DNA of 64,000 bases from Toxoplasma gondii ME49. Lineage: Eukaryota; Apicomplexa; Conoidasida; Eucoccidiorida; Sarcocystidae. The DNA lies in NCBI RefSeq assembly GCF_000006565.2, contig NC_031478.1:3925127-3989126 (forward strand), read 5' to 3'. The notes below the pieces were generated by a model. That model made no database searches, was not told the DNA's origin, and saw nothing but the letters and a program-made list of their open reading frames with translations. Position 1 is the first letter of the stretch. Each line of letters starts with the position of its first letter. The translations under genes were made by a program, and so were the position numbers. Shown one piece after another: positions 49,720-62,536 of the stretch.

Positions 49720-52700
49720 AGTAATGTGTTCGTGTACGTTTCACTCCCACCTTGGAAAAGTGTGCAGACTCTGGTGAGGAAATCCTTACGCCGTCTCCCG
49801 CAAAAAGTATGAGGAGGTACTCAGAGACGGAAGATAATTGGTCAACAATAGGCTCAGAATTCAGCCCATGCAACGTCGAAAGGTTGAAAACGCTCCGTGG
49901 TCTGCCAGAATCGTTCACAAAAAACAATCCGGAAAGTTTCCGCGCCTAGGGCGTGGCAGTGCAGTCGAGGCCCAGAGATTGACAATACGGGCGAACGAAT
50001 CTGGATACTCGCTGAAATGCACTTTCATGGATAATCCGCGCCAATTCGGAGGACGTGCACTTCTGTCAGCCGAGAGCCGAGCCCCTCGCTACGAGCTGCT
50101 GTACTGTCAGGACAGCGCTATTATATGTTGATGTGGTGACTCACCTCCAGACGCGGAAAGGAGATTGGGAATCGTTCGTCGCAGGCCGTGATGGCGGCTT
50201 TTTTGTTGGGATCTCTTGGCAAGAGCACGGTGAAAGAATTACAGAATCGGGGACCACCAGGGGGCTTTCAAGTTTGTGGCTCAGTGCCACGGTGGTTTCG
50301 TGTCCGCACAAAAGAGTATACAACTTGGTATTTGGTAAAAGTCCGGAAATAGGCGGTTCCAAGATATATATATATATATATCATGAATACATGTATATTC
50401 CTACACACTCTTATGTAAACGCTTAGACATGCATAACGTCTCTTCAGTCATCCTTGGAACACGTATACGCGGTGGCCAGTGTACACTCTCGCGCTGGAGT
50501 GGATGTTTTTGCTCTGGACGAACCAACGCCGCGGAAATCTATTATTCTAGGATGTCTCCGGAAATTCAATCCGAGATGGTTCGATGGAAGCATGCAAACG
50601 TTTGATATAAAGCATATGCGCGAACACCCAGAAGAATCACTCCCGTCTCAGAGCACGTATCTTGCCAGTATGAGTAGAACGAGGCACAACAATCGGGTCG
50701 AACCTGTCTAGAAGGACGTGGCGACCCCCGCTATTGTTTAGTGCTCCATTTTGCCATGCGTCATCCAGTCCGCCGCGATTCGTGCATGCATGCTTATTTA
50801 CACCCGCCTGAAGAAATGCTACTGCTCAACTCGGCACAGAATGCACCTGTATTGCGCGTAGAGAGGTGCCCGGAGTGATCAAAACTGAAGCAAGGAATTG
50901 CAAAGTAAGCAACTGAAGAGTTTCAAGTTATCAACTAGGAAGACTGGAAGGACTTCCGGACGGATGCAGTTCTGCTATGTTTGCCGCAGGCGGGCCTTCG
51001 GCAAGGGTGACACGACTTGCCCTGACTGGCTGCATCTATGTAATTTACTTCGCGTCTGTTGGAAACATCGCATTGTAGTGTTCAAGACTAAGGTGCAGTG
51101 CACGAGCGTCTAAGGGGGGACAATAACTCAATTGTTTTCCACGTTCGTCGTAATCGTTGGATGGGAATGCTCACGTTTTGGCATTTGTTGATGTCGACCT
51201 GCTGCAATATTGGTCGACAAAGGGACAAAGCGAGCTGTCAGGTGAGTTGGTAGTTACGTCTCCAATAAGAAAATGGCCGTGACCTAATTTTTACGGATGA
51301 CTTGACCAGAAGCCAGGAGAGGCTTCCTCGATCATTAGAAACCCGAATTTCAACTTCCACATCCCAGAATTCTTACGCCGATGGAGTTATATGATTGTAA
51401 TCGATTCGACAGCAGTGTATCTACAAAGGAACTGGTAAAAGCAATGAACATGCCAGTCCATCTGAATACGTCTCGTTTAACGCGGATAATGAGCATTAGG
51501 GAAATTTTTCTGAAGGAATTTCCTCACCCGAGTCGCTACATATTTATTCGAACCCGACTGTGTGCTTTCCCTTTCTCCAGGTGAGTCGGAGGTAAGCCTG
51601 AAAACCTTTCTGTACATTTGACTGAAAAACCACACAACTGCGCAGAAAAGTTCGGCGCACTGCACGTCCGGAGGGGAAAATCTGCTTCTCGCCCATGTAA
51701 CATGCGGAATTCATGTTTCAGGTACCACAGACGAGTTAACAGCATGAAAAAATACAATCCCGGTTATAGTGAAGGAATGAATGCGCATCGAAAGATCGAA
51801 TCCTTAACGTCTAAACCCCGCTTCCAGCGTTCGATCGTTAGACGTGACGTCACAAATGCGTGCATAAATGCTGTCTCAAAAAGTCACGACTAGCCAAAGT
51901 TCCGAAATCAACTAGAATTGAAGTCACAGGCAGTTTTTCCTGAGTACGCGGAGTGTCTGGGGACAGCGCTCTCTGAAAAAAGGAATCTTCCTTTCTAAAG
52001 GCGTTCAACACAGAAAGAGCTGATGTTACGCGCGATTCCTAATGGGAACTAGCAGGCTGTTGCTTCCGGTCACAAGCTACAACTGCGTGCCCAGAAGCAT
52101 ACTGACGGATATTTCGACATATTCGGCCCAACTCGAGTATACATTCAAAATACGGAAGTGTGCCGGAACGCACCTTGAAAGGATCGCAGGTAAACAGATT
52201 CACCACCCAGCCATGATTATCATCCTGTTTGTTACTACCACATTGTGACGGGACGTAGCTCACGTTTAGAAACGCGATGCCCACTTCAATTATCAACGCA
52301 GAAATCTCCATATGCTAACAGTGGCAGACGTACGCCGCGCTTTCGCGAACCACAGGGGGAGAATACACACCACCAGAGTAAAATCACAGGACTTCCTTGT
52401 ACGGCTTCCCTTACCCGCACCAAGTTAGGAAAGAGAACTATTGGGGCAGGCAATCCTAATGCAAAGAGCCATCTTGTACTCAAAGTTGCCACACCAGTTA
52501 ATTCCTTGTACGTGAACGGCCCCTACAATTAGTGGAATGCCAACAGTTACTTCGATGCAACACAGCAACCTATGCAGGGCATAATTCGCGCACAAGCGGG
52601 AAACTATGATGCCTTGTATTTGCCCTTTCGTCGTGTCACTGTCCGCGGTGAAAGACAAATGCTAAAGGACAATACGTATGAAGAAACTAGTTCCCCTACA

Positions 52701-52814
52701 GGGAACACGCATTGGAAGATGAGAAACAATGCCGTCACAGAAACTGTCTCCTTTCCGCAAACATCACATGCTCTTGGCTCTCACTGGTCCTTGGGCCTCG
52801 AACTAGCACGTTAA
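49720..52814 (+). other. Plus-strand coding-like blocks, possible unrecognised gene
   Basis: Between the CCCH gene and the convergent myristoylated-protein gene, several plus-strand open blocks have protein-like composition. One near 49752-49947 contains CADSGEEILTPSPAKSMRRY. One near 50480-50711 contains AGVDVFALDEPTPRKSIILG. One near 52600-52814 contains GNYDALYLPFRRVTVRGERQ and stops 45 bp short of the opposite gene. Exon borders were not resolved and no family is recognised. These could be exons of one lineage-specific gene, a 3' extension of the CCCH gene, or chance open frames. A (TA)n tract lies at 50363-50381. Confidence 0.22.
50363..50381. repeat. (TA)n microsatellite
   Basis: A short AT tract in the 49.5-52.8 kb interval downstream of the CCCH gene. 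Confidence 0.85.
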
Positions 52815-52858
52815 ACTCTTGCTAGACTATCCGCATACATAGTGTGCACCCCAATCCT

Positions 52859-53939
52859 TCATGCAGTCTCTTCAGTAGCAGTGGGTGCTGCTTGCTCTTC
52901 AGTAGTGGAGGGTGCGGCTGGCTTTGCAGTAGTAGAGGGTGGTGCTTGTTCTTCAGCAGAAGGTGGTGCCTGCTCTTCGCTAGCAGTGGGCGCTGCTGGC
53001 TCTTCGATGGCAGGGGTTGCTGATGTTGCAGTGTCAGACCTCCGAACAGGGGCCGCCTTCTCTGCGTCCTGAAAGGACGGAAGCACCTCATTGTTTTCGG
53101 AAGATCCGGTTTTGAACAAGGCACTCACGCCTTCCATTCCCGCAGGGAGATATGCTTGGAGGTTGGCCCCTTTCTCCTGAGTTTCTGCACAGGCTTCAGT
53201 GGCCACTGCAGAACTTTCTTGTGTCAATGAGCGGAACAGTTCTGATACACCATCGAAACTCGTCGTAAGGTACGCAGTTAACCCGGCAGCGCTGCTCTCC
53301 TGCTCTGTGTGTTCTGCCACCTTTGCATCATTTGCGGGTGCATCCTTAGAAGGTTCTTCGCTTGACGAAGACGGTGGCTCGTCTGCTTTGTCTTCACCAG
53401 TTAGTGCCTCTTTCACCGCTTCGAGTGACATGTATGACCCGAGGTTGTTCACCACCTCGGACGACGCCGAAACTGCGCTTGCGCTGTCGGTGCTGAAGAA
53501 GTCACCGAGACCTGACAGATAGCGGGAAAATCCATGGTTGATCAGTGGCGGTGGATCTTTGGAGTTTTCATCTTGGGTGGGTGCTTCCACAGATGCTTGT
53601 GCGGGCACCGCTTCTTTGGGGGGCTCGCTGAGTCCAGTCTCCGTATTCGGGACCTGTTCTGAGACGCAAAAGGTAAACACAAGACGCCATCACAGTATGT
53701 CTCAACAGTGGGCGCATCTCGATCCGAAAGACCTCGCCCACCGGCACCATGTAAGGGTTGTACATGACCTGTGTCGCACACCATGAATGCGTGGGAAAGC
53801 AAGGATGCTGAATATCCGCATATGCACATGCCGACAAGCTGGGTAAAGCTTCCTGCTCACGCCTCTTCAGTCTCATTTGACACTAGGGTTGCCTACCAGG
53901 TCTTTGACCCTCCGCTTCCGAGCTTTGTTCGTTCCCCAT
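52859..53939 (-). CDS. Predicted N-myristoylated repeat protein, unknown function
   Basis: Exon 1 (53939-53897) is only 43 nt and encodes MGNEQSSEAEGQRP, a strong N-myristoylation context (Gly2, Ser6). It joins in phase 1 to exon 2 (53658-52859), giving 280 residues. The body contains at least three related amphipathic segments: FSRYLSGLGDFFST, LTAYLTTSFDGVSELFRSLT and LQAYLPAGMEGVSALFKTGS. They are separated by acidic Ser/Glu linkers. The C-terminal 55 residues are an imperfect Ala/Pro/Glu repeat (EEQAPPS-type units). There is no signal peptide or transmembrane segment. Lipid anchoring suggests the cytosolic face of a membrane, such as the plasma membrane or the inner membrane complex of coccidia; that location is inference. 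The family is not recognised. An alternative unspliced start at 53680 lacks the myristoylation signal. Confidence 0.7.
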
Positions 53940-56218
53940 GGTACCAAGCGGGACACTTGCCAGGCACTGCCTCTGCTATTGGTAGCTCTGAGCGAATATG
54001 CGGCAGGTATTCGCCACTTCCGCTCGACCGCCTAAGGCACAACAAGCCTGCCAGTCGCAACGATGACGCATCTTAAAGAAAGGGCGCACTCACCAGGCTC
54101 AAATGCAGTTTCAAGTCACCTTCATCGCGCTTGGTTAAGTCCACAGCAGCAGCATAACATTTTTGTTCTTTAAAGGCAGGACTCCGATACAAGCAATCAA
54201 GTTTTAGAGCTCGAATTGCCGCCCCTTTATAAACAACAGCGAGTTCTATCGGCTTGGCAGCGTGGCGTTCCCCACGCACTCATAGCAAATACAGACATGG
54301 ATGCTTATACAAACGGTATGGCGAATCACATTGGGGACGTCGAAGATGTACGTGTACCAGCTGCCAGTACCTCCCCGCGTTGGCACCACTTGTATGAAGA
54401 CCTTGTTCCATTCTGAACAAGGCCCACATTATATCAAAAAAGAACATGTGTTGTGCGGGGAAATCATCAATGGAGCATACACTGCGCAATCATGCGTTTC
54501 ATTTGTATGATGGTGGATATCATCTGCGTTCGTTGACTGCCTATCTCTGCCGAACACGCCGGCCCCGTCCTCCTCCTCCTAGCGTTGTCTAACTAGGCGC
54601 GTCCCCGTGTTGTTTATTTGATAGTTTTTCAATCAATACTTGTTCTAGGCTCAGAAAATTACTCGCCTACCTGGAAGCAACCGAGAAGCGACCACGAAAC
54701 GTTGGTCAAGAAGCACGTGAGACGGAAGGTAAATCAATCTCTACCAATAGCCCAGCGACACCGCCTTTGCAGGGCTGGTTTCCACTTCAGGGTACCTTGA
54801 AAAAGCGTGCAGAAAATCTTGAAATATACTGTGTTTTGCGAAGCTGATGTTTCCTTCGCATAGAGACCACTTTGCCGGAAAGCGTTTGAAACGATAACAG
54901 TACTAACAACATGCGCTCGCTGACGCCAGGCAGCTGCGCACTGCTCGCGACCCCTGCGGCTGTGCCTTCGCTTAGGGCCGTCTAATGCTTCACGAGTCAC
55001 AACTAAGACCCCAACAAAAGTGTTCACAGTGCACAAAAACTGGACAAAAATGTAACCATATACAAGCGTTGTTCCACAGGTGGGCAGGTTTCTTTTACAA
55101 GCGATCCAAAACGGCACCGCGCGCTAACGACACACTGATAGCATCTAGGGGGAGGCTGTCCAGCACTGTGCGCTGAGGGAGGTTCTGCACCGTTTTTTTT
55201 TGCGGTTGAGTCACGCAGATGGCTCTTCTGAGGAGGCTGACAACCCTGAGCAAGGGAAAAAGATTCTGACCTAGACGTGCATACCTGTATTACATGACGA
55301 GATAAGAGCTATACACACGAACTTGCATGTAGTACAAGGACGTGCAATGACACATCGTTATGATGCTTTGGCTTTGGCTACTTCAGCAGCGCTGCTGGCC
55401 TGCATGGGGGGTAGATGCGGGGGGTCGTAGAGATCAAATGTTGCTGTCATGCACTGAACTAGATTTCGCGGCTAACTGGACGAATCGACGATGCCACAGC
55501 GAACCAGGTCACCACGTGGAATCGATGTGAAGTGTCCGTCAACTGCTGGCCACTTGAAAGGATTTTTCGAAGCTCTTCTTCACCATAATCGGCATTTTAC
55601 CGTTCGTTTTTTCTTCCGTTGGAATCTGACACAGGATCCCCTTTTCCTCCTTTTCCGTAGATTTTGTCCATTAGTTCGGTAGACTAGCATTGAACCCGAA
55701 GCGACTAAGCCAATTTTGGTCGTGTAGGCGAGTTTGCCGGTGCAGGGCATGCGCTTCCCTGTTGCGTAAAAGCCAGTTGTCTACCTCTCTTCACATTTAG
55801 ACCTTGCGGTTCCTGTGTCGTCTGACCGTTTGATGGGCTTTCTTGTCGTTGTCCGGTTGGCCTCCAGCAAGTCTGGCGCTACAGGACCTTTTCGCGAAAG
55901 GAAGGGATGAGCTGGACCTAGTCAGCTCGACACGTTTTCTTACCAGTGCGCGACTCATGATGTGTTAAATGGCGACAGAACATTGTACAGAAGCGGGAAC
56001 AGAGCTGCATATTTTCAGTCCAATTTGCCTCCATGTCACTCTCGCCGGCCGATGCCGTGGACCCCATGAGTAGGGGTGGTACACCGGGGGACTCTTCATG
56101 TATTCTTTAGGTTTGATGAACCAGCGTCGATGAGCCTGACTCATTTGCATCGAATTCACTTCCTTTCGAGCTTCTTTAGAAGAGACGTATTTCTCTCAGT
56201 GCTGTGTTGTTGAAGATC
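53940..56218. other. Divergent upstream region, nothing recognised
   Basis: Between the start of the myristoylated repeat protein (minus) and the NIPA-like gene (plus). It probably holds both promoters and 5'UTRs. Confidence 0.5.
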
Positions 56219-59130
56219 ATGGCGGACCTTAGCATGTTCAGCTCTTCGCCGCCGGTGTCTCTCGAGGAGTTAATGGAGAGTTGTCACTCATTACAGAGCA
56301 CGTGGTGCATCGGCGTCGTCCTTTGTTTGTTATCCTCTTTTGCTGGCGCTCTCGGGGACAATATCGTCCGCTTGTCATTCTTGAAGGTCGGTGGGCAGCG
56401 AGGACTGCCTCTTGGTTGTGAGGTGGTGGCGACGCAGAACATAGAACGACAAGTTATATAACCGCCATTTCTACGCTGCTCTCGCAAGAAAAAAATGAAA
56501 CTCAGTTGCACCGGTGGTGGTTCCGTTTCGGTTTGCTTGGCTAGTGAATCTAGGTGTCAATCCTCTCTGCGCCTATCGTGGAGGGCATACGACAATCTCA
56601 CGAAATTCAGCGAAGGGACTTCGATAACGTTGCCGAAATATTTGCTCTGTGTTTGCTTGCAGGAAAGAGGTCGTAGTGTGTACTGTTCCACTCGGTCTCT
56701 CCACCAACGTCCTCTGTGGCTCATTGGAACCCTTCTGACCGTTATCGTAAACCCTGTCTTGACACTTCTGGCGCTCAAGTTGGCGGCTGCGGTGAGTGTG
56801 GTCTTGATTGATTATGGGTGGGAGGTTCACTGAACAATGGGCGTCTTTTGAAACCGGGCAGCCTGACAGACGCGGAGTTCTTGTCGGAAGTCGCTGTCCA
56901 TGTTAATAGCCACACGCGATTTCCGCAGGTGGGTTGGGATCTACGGTGCTTGTCACTAGGGCGTGAACTCCTGAGATCGGTCGTGTGAGAAGGGCTAGCC
57001 GTCGATAGCTTTCTTACCTCTTCTGTGAAGGTTATGTGGGAAACTGTGTTTCGAGAATCGTTGACGATTATGTGGCTTCACAAGTGTTTTCTGTGGAGTT
57101 CTGTTTCGCTGTAACTTGTTGGTAGTGCTGTCTTTGAAGTGTCAATCTCAGGCGTTCGGGCACTTCCTTTTCTGTCTACCATGCTACGGGGGATTCCGGG
57201 AATCGTTGCTGCTCATCTTGAGGGAGGAAAGAAACGTCGATAGAGTGTGAGTTTTCTGGATGAAAGGTGACCCACCTCATGCGTTTTCCGGTTTGTAATT
57301 CGTTTTGTCTTTTTCCAGTCAATTGTCCTGCCGTTTGCTGGAATGCACATCTTCTGGAACGTCATTTTGGTTGGCTACTTGTTAAGAGAGGAACTCCTCG
57401 GAGTCGACATCATCGGCTCATTGTGCATTATCTTCGGTATCGTGGTTGTCATTGCGTATGGCGCACACCAAGTAAGGAAAAAAACGTCTGGTTGCAGTGA
57501 CACCTTCGACCAGTCAGTTCCCCTTGCATGAGCAACGAGGAAGATACCTGCGGCAGCCGCCCCCTTGCGCGACGGAATTGTCGGGTCATTGGCTACGGAG
57601 AACAGTGGCTTCCTGCTTTTTTGCGTTCGCAGCTTCCTTCCTATACTCTAGCGTCGCTTACTGGTATGGCGTCGCATTCTGCATTTACCGTCTACTTGTT
57701 GGTCAGCTCCCTCGTCGTCATTTGTTTCATGTTCGCCATCGCCACTCCGGTGCACAGAGGATTGGCTTGGCTTTTTATGGCCTCCCGTGTCCAAGACTGC
57801 GTGACAGGAGGTCTACTCTCCGGCAGCAGCTTCGTATCAGGTTCGTTCTATCTACGAATCTCTACTTGAGATGCTGCCCTGACAGCTTCTCATGCTTCTG
57901 CATGAATCAAGAAGGGGTATAATGTGCGACACTTTCGGGTGTTTCTGATCAAGGAAATGTGATGCGTTCTTTGGTAGCGAATCAGAAGCGTATGCGTAGT
58001 GTGTTTATCGAGGTGGCAATCCAGGATTCCCGCCACTCCGAACTTCCGTCGCACTTGGGGTATCTATCGTTGTATCCCCGTCTCCCGCAAAAGAGATCAC
58101 TCAACCGGTGTCGCCACCACCGTGTGGAGGATACCCGTGTTGCATCGAATGGAAGATACGTGCTGTGCACGACAGCAAGTCAGACATTACGTGGCCGTCG
58201 TGATGCTTCAACAGTATATCTGTCTGAGTATACTACCAGGTGCCTGATATACGGCGCACACATGGCCTAGTGCAAGTACGTGGAAGATCGGGATAATCCA
58301 TGTCATGTTTTCTTGCGTCATTCAGCCCAGCGAGGGACTGATTCAGCTAGGCTGTCGCCGGGGCTCTCTGCCCAGGGGCTTACTCGGCCACCTTTGTGGC
58401 TGCAGCGCCTGAGTGTGTCCGCTCTGAGTGGCATTTTTGGCGGACTTGGGAACTTAAGCGCTAAAGCCGCGATCGAGGTCGTCAGCTCGGAAGGCTTTGC
58501 GATGTGTATTCGAACGTGGGGGTTCTACGTGTGTTGCACGTCAACACTGGTTCTGTGCGGACTACAGCTCGTCTACTTGAATCTTGCCCTCTCTCGGTAT
58601 GTTAGAAAAATTACCAATCGTCTGAAAATGGTGATTCCAATTTGGGCACCGAACACATTCACACTTGAACGTGATAACCTTTGATGACTGAGAGCCGTTA
58701 GGGGGAACTCTCCTCTTCGAGTAAAAATGCCGCATGTTTTGGAAGGTTAAAACCGGATAGTTACTCCCGCGTACTCGGGTCAGTGTGCTGCATGCATGCG
58801 TGTGAGTGGATGATTCGTGCGTGTAGGTACGAGGCGAAATACGTGGTTCCCATGGTCAATGCAACCTTAATTGCGAGCGGTTCCGTGGGAGGTATTCTAC
58901 TATTCCAAGAGTACGCTCACATGTCGTTAAGCAGCATAGCTGCATTTTCGTGCGGCGCCTGCTTAGTAGTGTTAGGGATCATCATCTTAGCGATGTCATC
59001 CTCAAAAGCCGCCTCCAAAGCGTCTCCTCCTGAGTTCATGGCTCAAAGAATGCTCGATCTTGACGCGACAGATGACGAGAGGTACGCTGAAGTGTTTCAA
59101 GTCTACTATCGTGTGTACACATATGTACAG

Positions 59131-59164
<34 letters not shown>

Positions 59165-59370
59165 CTTCCTCCGCCCTGCCACAGGACACGTTATCCCGGT
59201 CCTCGTCTTTTGTTTTCTTTGACTTCAACCATTTTACTGTTTGATCGCGTTCCGTTTCATTTTTCAATTTCTCAGTTTCCACCGTGTTTTCGTGTTCTAC
59301 TTTGTTCCGTCCGGACTTTTATTCTTCCTCCCTTGTTGACGGCATCCTGTACAGGGACATCCAGCGATAG
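56219..59370 (+). CDS. NIPA/DUF803-family multi-pass transporter (Mg2+ transporter-like)
   Basis: Seven exons are inferred: 56219-56386, 56663-56791, 57319-57471, 57633-57810, 58326-58596, 58827-59081 and 59355-59370. Phases agree throughout and give 389 residues. Membrane segments appear in NIPA order: STWCIGVVLCLLSSFAGAL; PLWLIGTLLTVIVNPVLTLL; SIVLPFAGMHIFWNVILVGY; LLGVDIIGSLCIIFGIVVVI; AFTVYLLVSSLVVICFMFAI; SVSALSGIFGGLGNLSAKAA; FYVCCTSTLVLCGLQLVYLN; then YVVPMVNATLIASGSVGGIL with LFQEY; and FSCGACLVVLGIIILAMSSS. NIPA proteins move Mg2+ across membranes and share the drug/metabolite transporter fold. The tempting acceptor at about 57492 gives an immediate TGA in phase; the acceptor before 57633 restores the frame. 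The last five-codon exon is the least certain part. Confidence 0.8.
59131..59162. repeat. (TA)n microsatellite in an intron
   Basis: About 16 TA units in the proposed last intron of the NIPA-like gene. They are immediately downstream of the exon 6 donor, in a region that reads as Tyr-Ile repeats if translated. Confidence 0.9.
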
Positions 59371-62300
59371 AGATACATGCGTTCGTGGAGCGAGGACTGT
59401 ACCGTTTTGTAGGGATAAAATTACGGTGGGCAGAGTTTTTTGATTCGGAGAGAGCCAAGCAATTACCTCGTGTTTTCTTTCTTCCGCCTGCTTGTGTCGG
59501 ATTTCAGGAGAGGCTTGAACTGTGAGCCGTCATTTCCTAAATCACGGATGTGCATGAGATTGTAACTACAGATCGCGGAGCTTCCGGTGATTAGCCGCGT
59601 CCAATATGGCCAACTCGGCTGCAGCATAGGCCGAGATAAAGGGGCGAATAGTGTGCAAATCCTGTTTGTCCGTTGTACGTATGAAACAGATGACTTCTCC
59701 CCCTTTCAGAAATGCAGCAGTATGCCCTCATGCTCAACGCCAGTGCCCCGTTGACAGCACTGGGGTAGTCGAAGTGACGTAGGCGTTTGGTTTGTTTAGG
59801 AGTGTTCGATGAAATTCGCGTCCCTGCCAGCATCTTTAACGCCGTGTGGCCGCCATGGCTCAGGTATTTTAAGAACGTATCGTTAAATTATTGCTTCTCC
59901 AGGGCAAACACCTTTAAGAAGCCGTGTATAACTCATGGAGATCGGAATAAAAGGCATGTTGCCTCTATTGGGAGAACCGGCTCAGTATGTGGTGAAATCA
60001 ACACAACAGGTCTACGTTTCCCTGGTATTCCTCAGGTTCCGGCACTGCTTTTGTTGTGGTTGGCAAACAAGTCGTGCCTCGTTTAACTGCATCACGCCCC
60101 CTGACAGGAAGTTAACGTATTAAGGACTGACCAGCGGGTGAAGCCGGACTGAGATCAACGCTCGAGTACGGTGCTACATCCTTGTGTATTTAGTGCAACT
60201 TCGAGACCAACTTGGACCGGTCCTCTACGGGATCAGTCAGTGGGAGTAGATCCCGGAAAGAGCATTTAGTTGCACAGTCTCACTCGTTTAACATTGTTGG
60301 GTCGTATAAATATGGCGCAATACTGACGTGAGAGACATGGTGGACCGACCACCGTGTCTTGATGGTATTGGCACAATGTCTGCCTATGTTTTCTGAAGGA
60401 AGTAACAGTGAGCAACCGAGTGGATGACGCAGGATACGCTATTGGCGCATCACTGGAGGCGCACGACTTGCCGTAGCAGAAGACCTTCAAATGCAATTTT
60501 GCACCTTTCCCTGAGTGAGCACATGAACCACGTCAGAACTGATAACATAGAAGCAGTGCAATGCTCTGAATACGTTCGTACGGAGGGACAAGCAGTACCA
60601 GCGGAAGCAGGGGAGATGCGCTTCCTTGAAAGCCTCACAGAGGAACTACCCTGCCGGTTACATGCTTAAGCTATACCACCGAGCAAAAGCAAAAATGTTC
60701 GATTCAAACATGCGCTGGAACCACTATATCTTATGCACTCCTGAGGATCATGCACAATGCATTATGACTCAAAACCGGGTAAAAGGCTTTCAAGTTATAT
60801 AAGAAATGTAAAAGAAAGAACAGGAAGAACTTGGGTGTTCTTGTAACAGTGTCCAGAATATGCACGCAACTGAAACCCTTCGTAGATACGTGGCGCGACA
60901 CTCGTGAACTCTGCAAGGGAAGATGTGCTCGGATATCGAGAGGTCAGTCGTGACACGCAAGATTTCAATGGAGTTGGTTCTACGAGACAGCCGGTGAACG
61001 TCACACCGACTACAAAACGTCTGGTTGTGCACGGTCCAACAAGTGCCATGCAGTCTCTAGCTTCCGTGACCACACCCTAAACCTTGCGAACACATTGTAT
61101 TTCAATTCACCGGTCTCCGCGACATTACGTAACATGGGTCGTGATGCTGAGAAGAGCAAGGGTGACACATGAGAGAGAATGCAAAGGAACAAGTTTCTAC
61201 GAAGAACTAACGAAACGGTAGCAAAGTGTCTCGACACCCTGGGCCCCGGCGAAAGCGGGCGTCTCGCCGCACCATGCACCCTCCACGGACAACTCGTTCT
61301 TAAAAGCATACCTACAACAAAACGAAGTGTCTAATCCACTCTCATGAGTTCAGGAAACGGGTATATTAAGACCTACAGGTATGTCAGGTTTGCTGTACAG
61401 CAAATTCGTAAGACTTTCATGTCGAGGATGAGCGTGGTCAGAACGCCGCAGCCACTCAAAGACAAAAAACAGCTAAAATACACTTTACCCGCGCGCCGTT
61501 TCAAGCTGAGATGTCTGTTTCCTGTTCACGCAGTTCGTCTGGAATTTCATGAACTCGTTCGCTGCATTCACTGTCTTTCTCGGGTTTTCACTCGATGTTC
61601 GAAGACGTTGCGTCGGCTGTCCCTTCGATTGTGAGGCGGCAAGACGCGAGCGTCTTGTTATGAATCGTCAGCCCTGCAGGTCTTTCGCGTCGGAGTTACC
61701 CTGGCCCGGGGACGCAGTTTTGTCCCCGTCTTTTCAAGAGAATATCTATTTTCGGAGCCGTTCTCTTCGCTGTCAGTGACAGAGGAGAACTCTACGCACC
61801 ACATGTTTCACCAAGGGAGCGTTCCACTTTTCCGCGAGTGGATGAGATGGGCGGTCGGGTCCTCCACCATTTTCGTGTGCGGCAGACTAGAAAGGACGAA
61901 CGCGGTGCTCATCGCACACAGTCTCAGAGGGCGCTGCGTTGCGGTCCTAGAACTGCATTCACAACAATCCCTGCTCGTGTGAGTATCATGTTTTGTGGAA
62001 GGACGTTCTTTCAGGATTTGGTTGGGCTGGCGCGGCAGAGGACTCAGTTGCACATGGCGAATCCGCTCCCTTGCGTACTTTTTCTGCTGTTGGCCTGTGC
62101 AGAGGGGACGACGTCCACGCGGCGCACACACCGCGCACGAGGGAGATTTGTCTTTCTAGAAACAGTGGAGATGGTTTGTAACTGAAAGCTGGCCGAACTG
62201 CACAGAAGTAGGGGTGTCTGCATTCGGCAGGGAAGCGTTTTACGCTCTTTGCATATCCCCTCTTCTTTTTCTGTCCCGTCGTTTTGTGTGGTCACACGGG

Positions 62301-62536
62301 ACGGGGTGCCCGGTGGTTCGGCGCAGTCAGTGTGTACCGGTGCGGGAAATTGCCTTTTTTTTGTAAACTGCGAAGTCCTGAGAGCAGGAGGACGCATTTG
62401 AGCTATTTTTTATGGTGAGGTAATTTCCGATCCTGGAGAAAACCAGTACTGCACTGCGTGATTCGCCTCCCCACGGTTCTTTGCGTCCGGTGTCGGTAAA
62501 GAGGGGGAAGACGGGCCACCCCGCCCAGCGGCATCC
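59371..62536. other. Intergenic between NIPA-like and RRM genes
   Basis: This is 3.2 kb with no confident gene. The plus-strand stretch 60508-60669 has protein-like composition (DNIEAVQCSEYVRTEGQAVP) but no clear splice partners. Confidence 0.4.

Noticed and set aside
49262..49927. 221-codon minus-strand ORF
   Set aside because: Antisense to the end of the CCCH gene and its 3' flank, with no features of its own.
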